Shown here: in pieces, positions 6,892-9,899 of the stretch
How positions within the stretch are numbered: the first letter of the stretch is position 1
Layout: every line of letters begins with the position of its first letter
Notes under the pieces: generated by a model
Database searches by the model: none
The model's input: only the letters and a program-made list of their open reading frames with translations
Told to the model about the DNA's origin: nothing
DNA from: Rhodobacteraceae bacterium UBA3087
Lineage (GTDB): Bacteria > Pseudomonadota > Alphaproteobacteria > Rhodobacterales > Rhodobacteraceae
Assembly: GCA_002367285.1 (NCBI GenBank)
Contig: DFBF01000202.1
Coordinates: 2,521-12,419 of the forward strand
Reading direction: 5' to 3'
DNA length: 9,899 bases
Position numbers and translations under genes: made by a program

Positions 6892-7815
6892 TCAGGCGGA
6901 CATCGGCAGATCATCGGCACAGACCCCGACCCCCGGCAGCTTGCGCGCATGGTTCTGATCGCTGGTTTCCAGCGTCCAGGCGTTGTGATCGGCAAACAGC
7001 GCGCGCAGCAGCTTGTTGGTCAGCGCATGGCCTGCCCGGTGGCCGGTATAACGGCCAATGATCGGCGCGCCTACCGTGTAAAGATCGCCCAAAGCGTCCA
7101 GCATTTTATGGCGCACAGGTTCATCCATGTGGCGCATACCGCCGGGCGACAGCACCTTGTCGCCATCAACCACGACCGCGTTTTGCAACGTGCCACCCAG
7201 GGCCAGACCCTGGTCGCGCATCGCATCCACATCGGCCTGACGGCAGAAGGTGCGACAGTCGGACAGTTCACGCACGAAGGTGCCATTGGACATGTCCAGC
7301 GTCAGATCCTGACGGCCAATGGCCGCATCGGCAAAATCAATGTGAAAGCTGATCTCGAATCCATCGGCGGGTTCAAGCCGCGCCCAGGCGTCACCCTGCT
7401 GAACCGTCACCGGCTTCAGGATACGCAACACGCGGACATTGCCGTCCAGCTGGCGCACGCCCGCGCGCACCAGTTTGGCAACGAAGCGGGCCGCGCTGCC
7501 GTCCAGAATCGGCACTTCGGGGCCGTCGATTTCGATCAGAATGTTGTGGATGCCACAGCCCGCCAGCGCGGCCATGATGTGTTCAATGGTCGCCAAGGTC
7601 ACGCCATCACCGTTATACAGCTTGGTGCACAGCGGCGTCTGTTCGACCTGCGCCCAGTGAGCCGGCAGCATGGGGTCGCGCCCGTCTTTCACATCCACCC
7701 GTTTGAACTGTATGCCATGGCCAACCGCCGCAGGCAGCAGCGTCATGCGCACGGGCCGACCGGAATGCAGACCGGTGCCCGAGAAGCTGACAGAGGTTGT
7801 AATGGTGGTCTGCAC
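6892..7815 (-). CDS. lpxC: UDP-3-O-acyl-N-acetylglucosamine deacetylase LpxC
   Basis: LpxC is the zinc-dependent cytoplasmic deacetylase that commits UDP-3-O-acyl-GlcNAc to lipid A synthesis. With a GTG start at 7815 the protein has 307 residues, beside 305 in E. coli. It starts MQTTI...SFSGTGLHSG, the usual N-terminus. Zinc ligands are H79 (in TIEHIMAA, with the catalytic E78), H236 and D240 (in RHKMLDALGDL); H263 in GHRAGHAL is the catalytic histidine equivalent to E. coli H265. The match of H79 to E. coli numbering supports the GTG start. The frame stays open to an ATG at 7947, but those 44 extra residues look unlike any LpxC and fall in the leader. A GAG motif 9 bases upstream is a modest ribosome site. 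The C-terminus ends DDLPMSA, without the E. coli FtsH-degradation tail, so turnover is probably controlled differently. It lies downstream of ftsZ, behind a terminator, and so likely has its own promoter. Confidence 0.96.
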   Translation of the reverse strand: MQTTITTSVSFSGTGLHSGRPVRMTLLPAAVGHGIQFKRVDVKDGRDPMLPAHWAQVEQTPLCTKLYNGDGVTLATIEHIMAALAGCGIHNILIEIDGPEVPILDGSAARFVAKLVRAGVRQLDGNVRVLRILKPVTVQQGDAWARLEPADGFEISFHIDFADAAIGRQDLTLDMSNGTFVRELSDCRTFCRQADVDAMRDQGLALGGTLQNAVVVDGDKVLSPGGMRHMDEPVRHKMLDALGDLYTVGAPIIGRYTGHRAGHALTNKLLRALFADHNAWTLETSDQNHARKLPGVGVCADDLPMSA

Positions 7816-7820
7816 GATGC

Positions 7821-7825
7821 GATTC
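7821..7825. promoter_or_regulatory. GANTC (CcrM methylation) site at the lpxC ribosome binding site
   Basis: GATTC lies 5-9 bases upstream of the lpxC GTG and touches its GAG ribosome-site motif. GANTC is the target of the cell-cycle methylase CcrM in alphaproteobacteria. The site is clear; any regulatory effect is inference, and methylation would act at transcription, not translation. Confidence 0.4.
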
Positions 7826-7933
7826 TCATGTTGCCGCGGGCACAGGGCGCCCGATGGCAATGGGGTACTGTCACAAAACGGTAACCTCAACTCAATCTTT
7901 GTAACGGATTGAAACATGTTAATGCCATCTGGG

Positions 7934-7953
7934 CAAAACCCCGCCAAGCGGGG
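7934..7953 (-). terminator. second hairpin with short T-run in the ftsZ-lpxC gap
   Basis: On the minus strand CCCCGC and GCGGGG (7948-7953 and 7939-7944) form a 6-bp all-G/C stem with a 3-base loop, followed directly by TTTTG. It stands 33 bases beyond the main ftsZ terminator and about 120 bases before lpxC. It may back up that terminator or, if the lpxC promoter lies upstream of it, act as an attenuator in the lpxC leader. Confidence 0.5.
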
Positions 7954-7983
7954 GCATCATGGGCTTCAACACACTGGTAACGC

Positions 7984-8015
7984 AATAAAAAAGGGCCGGT
8001 CGAAACCGGCCCTTT
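7984..8015 (-). terminator. strong intrinsic terminator of ftsZ
   Basis: Read on the minus strand, AAAGGGCCGGT, loop TTCG, and ACCGGCCCTTT form a perfect 11-bp stem that runs straight into TTTTTTATT. It begins 20 bases after the ftsZ stop and is a textbook Rho-independent terminator. It should end most ftsZ transcripts and separate ftsZ from lpxC expression. Confidence 0.92.
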
Positions 8016-8035
8016 CGTTAATGATTTGAGGTCGC

Positions 8036-9664
8036 TCAGTTGGCCTGACGCCGCAGAAAGGCGGGAATTTCGACCTTTTCCTGCTCCGGGTCCATTGCCG
8101 GTTCCGCGTGCTGGGCCTGAACCGGAGGCTGCTGGCGGGCGGGCTGTTGGACCTGCTGCGCTTCGCCACCCTGGCCGGTCATGCGGTTGATCAACGAGTT
8201 GATCCCGAAACGCGGCTTGTCGGCCTCGGCGGCCTGCGGGTGTGCGGGCGCGGCGGGTGCGCGCGACACGGCGGCCTGCAAACGGGCCAGAGCTTCGGGC
8301 GACGGGGTGCCCGGCGCAGGCGCTTTGGGGGCAACGAACTGAGCCACTTCGGGTTCGTCATCATAGGCGGTCGGCGCGGGCGCATAGGTCGGCGCGGGGG
8401 CCGGCTGGGCCTGCATTTCGACGCGCGGCTGATAGGCGGGCGGCGGCAGATCGCGACCGGCCTCGTCCGCCGGGAACACGTTTTCGCCCTGCTCTTCGGC
8501 AGCAGCTTCTGTTGCGTCCAGACCTTCGTCAAACAGCGACCGTTCGGGCGCCTGCGGTGCGGGGGCGGCGTCCATCCGCGCGGCGGCGGCAATCGCCTGG
8601 GGCGCTTCAGCTTCCAGCTTTTCTTCCACCTCTTCCGGGGTGTGCAGCGGTGAGGCCATACGGCGACGCGGCACTGGCATGTCCTGGGTGACTTCGGCCG
8701 CATCGATGCCCGTGGCAACGACGGAAACGCGCATGCCGCCTTCCATGCCAGTATCAAGCGTCGAGCCGACGATGATGTTGGCTTCGGAGTCCACCTCTTC
8801 GCGGATGCGATTGGCGGCTTCGTCCAGTTCGAACAGAGTCAGATCATAGCCACCGGTGATGTTAATCAGCACACCTTTCGCGCCGCGCAGGCTGATTTCG
8901 TCCAGCAGCGGGTTGGCGATGGCTTTCTCGGCGGCCTGGATGGCGCGATCTTCGCCTTCGCCTTCGCCGGTGCCCATCATGGCTTTGCCCATCTCGTCCA
9001 TCACGGCGCGAACGTCAGCAAAGTCGAGGTTGATCAGGCCGGGGCGGACCATCAGATCGGTCACGCCTTTCACGCCCTGATACAGCACATCATCGGCCAT
9101 GGAAAACGCCTCGGTAAAGGTGGTTTTCTCATTTGCCAGACGGAACAGGTTCTGGTTCGGAATGATGATCAGCGTGTCGACCATCTTTTGCAGCGCTTCA
9201 ACACCGTCTTCGGCCTGACGCATACGTTTCGCGCCTTCGAATTGGAACGGCTTGGTGACGACGCCAACGGTCAGCACACCCAGTTCACGCGCAGCCTGTG
9301 CGATGATCGGTGCGGCGCCGGTGCCGGTGCCCCCGCCCATACCGGCGGTGATGAAACACATGTGCGCGCCAGCCAGGTGGTCGACGATTTCTTCGATGGT
9401 CTCTTCGGCGGCGGCGGCCCCAACGGATGCGCGGGCCCCTGCCCCCAGACCCTCGGTGACCTTTACACCCATCTGGATGCGGGCTGCCGATTTGGATTGC
9501 TGCAACGCCTGTGCGTCGGTGTTGGCAACGACGAACTCAACACCATCGAGTTCCTTCTCGATCATGTTGTTGACGGCGTTGCCGCCGGCCCCGCCCACGC
9601 CAAATACCGTGATGCGAGGTTTCAGTTCTTCGTCCTGCCCGGGCATGGTGAGGTTCAATGTCAT
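8036..9664 (-). CDS. ftsZ: cell division protein FtsZ
   Basis: FtsZ is the tubulin-like GTPase that polymerises at midcell and recruits the division machinery. The product has 542 residues. The GTPase core, about 15-325, begins with RITVFGVGGAGGNAVNNM and carries the tubulin signature GGGTGTGA (110-117) and the T7 synergy loop NLDFAD (212-217), whose two aspartates activate GTP hydrolysis in the next subunit. A Pro/Ala/Glu-rich, probably disordered linker of about 200 residues follows, far longer than the roughly 50 of E. coli and like other alphaproteobacteria. The protein ends with the conserved C-terminal peptide EIPAFLRRQAN (532-542), which docks partners such as FtsA. The start at 9664 has an AGGCGGA site 7 bases upstream; the frame's extension to 9823 lies in promoter DNA. 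A strong terminator follows. ftsA is expected just upstream but is outside the window. Confidence 0.98.
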   Translation of the reverse strand: MTLNLTMPGQDEELKPRITVFGVGGAGGNAVNNMIEKELDGVEFVVANTDAQALQQSKSAARIQMGVKVTEGLGAGARASVGAAAAEETIEEIVDHLAGAHMCFITAGMGGGTGTGAAPIIAQAARELGVLTVGVVTKPFQFEGAKRMRQAEDGVEALQKMVDTLIIIPNQNLFRLANEKTTFTEAFSMADDVLYQGVKGVTDLMVRPGLINLDFADVRAVMDEMGKAMMGTGEGEGEDRAIQAAEKAIANPLLDEISLRGAKGVLINITGGYDLTLFELDEAANRIREEVDSEANIIVGSTLDTGMEGGMRVSVVATGIDAAEVTQDMPVPRRRMASPLHTPEEVEEKLEAEAPQAIAAAARMDAAPAPQAPERSLFDEGLDATEAAAEEQGENVFPADEAGRDLPPPAYQPRVEMQAQPAPAPTYAPAPTAYDDEPEVAQFVAPKAPAPGTPSPEALARLQAAVSRAPAAPAHPQAAEADKPRFGINSLINRMTGQGGEAQQVQQPARQQPPVQAQHAEPAMDPEQEKVEIPAFLRRQAN

Positions 9665-9671
9665 GGATCTG

Positions 9672-9678
9672 TCCGCCT
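9672..9678 (-). promoter_or_regulatory. ribosome binding site of ftsZ
   Basis: On the minus strand AGGCGGA ends 7 bases before the ATG at 9664. It fixes that ATG over the in-frame upstream codons (up to 9823) and over the Met codon six residues downstream. Confidence 0.8.
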
Positions 9679-9740
9679 GTCTGTTTATCAACCGCCCGGC
9701 ATGTCCCTGCCTGGGCGCGTGTACCATTCCGCTTTCCGCT

Positions 9741-9745
9741 GACTC
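9741..9745. promoter_or_regulatory. GANTC (CcrM methylation) site upstream of ftsZ
   Basis: GACTC lies 77 bases upstream of the ftsZ ATG. In Caulobacter a methylated GANTC in the ftsZ promoter region is known to influence ftsZ transcription. The site is seen directly; an equivalent role here is inferred. Confidence 0.45.
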
Positions 9746-9762
9746 GCGGAATTTTTGCCTAT

Positions 9763-9771
9763 TGTGGACAA
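9763..9771 (-). promoter_or_regulatory. near-match DnaA box
   Basis: On the minus strand TTGTCCACA differs from the DnaA box TTATCCACA at one position. It is about 100 bases upstream of the ftsZ start and has the same orientation as the perfect box further upstream. Confidence 0.4.
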
Positions 9772-9796
9772 ACCTAGCCATTTCCACGGGTTTCGT

Positions 9797-9834
9797 CACG
9801 CAAAAAACACCAAACAGGCGCAAAATGTTGCGTG
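9797..9834. repeat. interrupted inverted repeat upstream of ftsZ
   Basis: CACGCAA (9797-9803) is repeated inverted as TTGCGTG (9828-9834), centres 31 bases apart. CGCAAAA also occurs twice in direct orientation exactly 20 bases apart (starting 9799 and 9819). It could be a protein-binding dyad spanning about three helical turns; the 24-base gap makes a stable RNA hairpin less likely. Confidence 0.35.
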
Positions 9835-9852
9835 TTTTCAGGGGGTTTTCAG
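9834..9852. repeat. 8-bp direct repeat with 11-bp period upstream of ftsZ
   Basis: GTTTTCAG occurs at 9834-9841 and again at 9845-9852, separated by GGG. Two exact half-sites one helical turn apart on the same face are the usual layout for dimers of OmpR-family response regulators. It lies about 170-190 bases upstream of ftsZ, between the two DnaA-type boxes. No regulator is identified. Confidence 0.45.
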
Positions 9853-9886
9853 CAAGATTTCGCCCAACACACGAAATGTAGGGGGC

Positions 9887-9895
9887 TGTGGATAA
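9887..9895 (-). promoter_or_regulatory. perfect DnaA box
   Basis: The minus strand reads TTATCCACA, identical to the strong E. coli R1-type DnaA box. It lies 223 bases upstream of the ftsZ ATG, at the far edge of the gap or next to the expected ftsA stop. DnaA is known to activate ftsZ in Caulobacter, so a similar link between replication initiation and division is plausible here. Confidence 0.6.
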
Positions 9896-9899
9896 CTCA

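Larger units (their letters stand above)
9665..9899 (-). promoter_or_regulatory. ftsZ upstream control region
   Basis: These 235 bases before ftsZ hold no convincing gene and are visibly richer in A/T than the flanking coding DNA. They include one perfect and one near-perfect DnaA box, a GANTC site, an 8-bp direct repeat at 11-bp period, and an interrupted inverted repeat, each listed separately. The length implies a dedicated ftsZ promoter in addition to any read-through from ftsA. I could not place a convincing -35/-10 pair by eye. Confidence 0.65.

Noticed and set aside
6826..7884. 352-codon plus-strand open frame antisense to lpxC, and a similar 257-codon one at 6056-6829 antisense to bamD
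   Set aside because: Both are shadows of well-identified genes, with no family resemblance and no plausible ribosome site.
7816..7947. 44-residue N-terminal extension of LpxC
   Set aside because: The GTG at 7815 gives the family N-terminus and puts the zinc ligand at H79 as in E. coli; the extension has the character of leader DNA.
7915..8025. TTAA words as CtrA sites in the ftsZ-lpxC gap
   Set aside because: TTAA occurs near 7919 and 8018 but never as the required TTAA-N7-TTAA pair, and the TTAACC half-site is not complete.
9665..9823. 53-residue N-terminal extension of FtsZ
   Set aside because: A strong AGGCGGA site sits 7 bases before the ATG at 9664 and the upstream part contains control-site candidates.
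1..9899. A hidden mobile element, defence system or CRISPR array
   Set aside because: All but about 860 bases is accounted for by recognised genes; no repeat-spacer pattern, transposase, integrase or att-like duplication is visible.

Overview
This is a GC-rich chromosomal window from an alphaproteobacterium, most probably of the Rhodobacterales (Roseobacter/Rhodobacteraceae). The grounds are the order ftsZ-lpxC-bamD-recN at the end of a division and cell-wall (dcw) cluster, an FtsZ with a long Pro/Ala-rich linker ending in EIPAFLRRQAN, a LpxC that aligns almost residue for residue with the family, and marked scarcity of GANTC (about nine sites by eye), as expected where the CcrM methylase acts. 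No transposase, integrase, phage gene, tRNA, rRNA or CRISPR array is visible. The content is housekeeping, and I see no new multi-gene system.

Left part (1-2464). The 3' portion of rsmA (16S rRNA dimethyltransferase) enters from the left on the + strand. A 136-base gap with a tandem repeat and a perfect 11-bp hairpin separates it from a convergent gene for a ClC-family chloride channel or transporter. That protein has the gating glutamate but lacks the usual proton glutamate and the usual selectivity motif.

Middle (2465-4195). A 79-base divergent promoter region leads to an FAD-linked D-lactate dehydrogenase type oxidoreductase. A small membrane-protein gene overlaps its end by 11 bases. A perfect 9-bp hairpin then lies between this + strand pair and the convergent recN.

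Right part (4196-9899), all on the - strand and read from right to left: ftsZ (division ring), a strong intrinsic terminator, lpxC (first committed step of lipid A synthesis, GTG start), then bamD (outer-membrane protein assembly lipoprotein) and recN (double-strand break repair) as a tight pair 6 bases apart. Division, LPS synthesis and outer-membrane assembly therefore sit side by side, as in other alphaproteobacteria. The 235 bases upstream of ftsZ are rich in candidate control sites: a perfect DnaA box, a near-match DnaA box, a GANTC site, and an 8-bp direct repeat with an 11-bp period. ftsA is expected just beyond the right edge but is not in the window.

The best leads are the cis-elements upstream of ftsZ and lpxC, the residue changes in the ClC protein, and the repeat and hairpin structure after rsmA.
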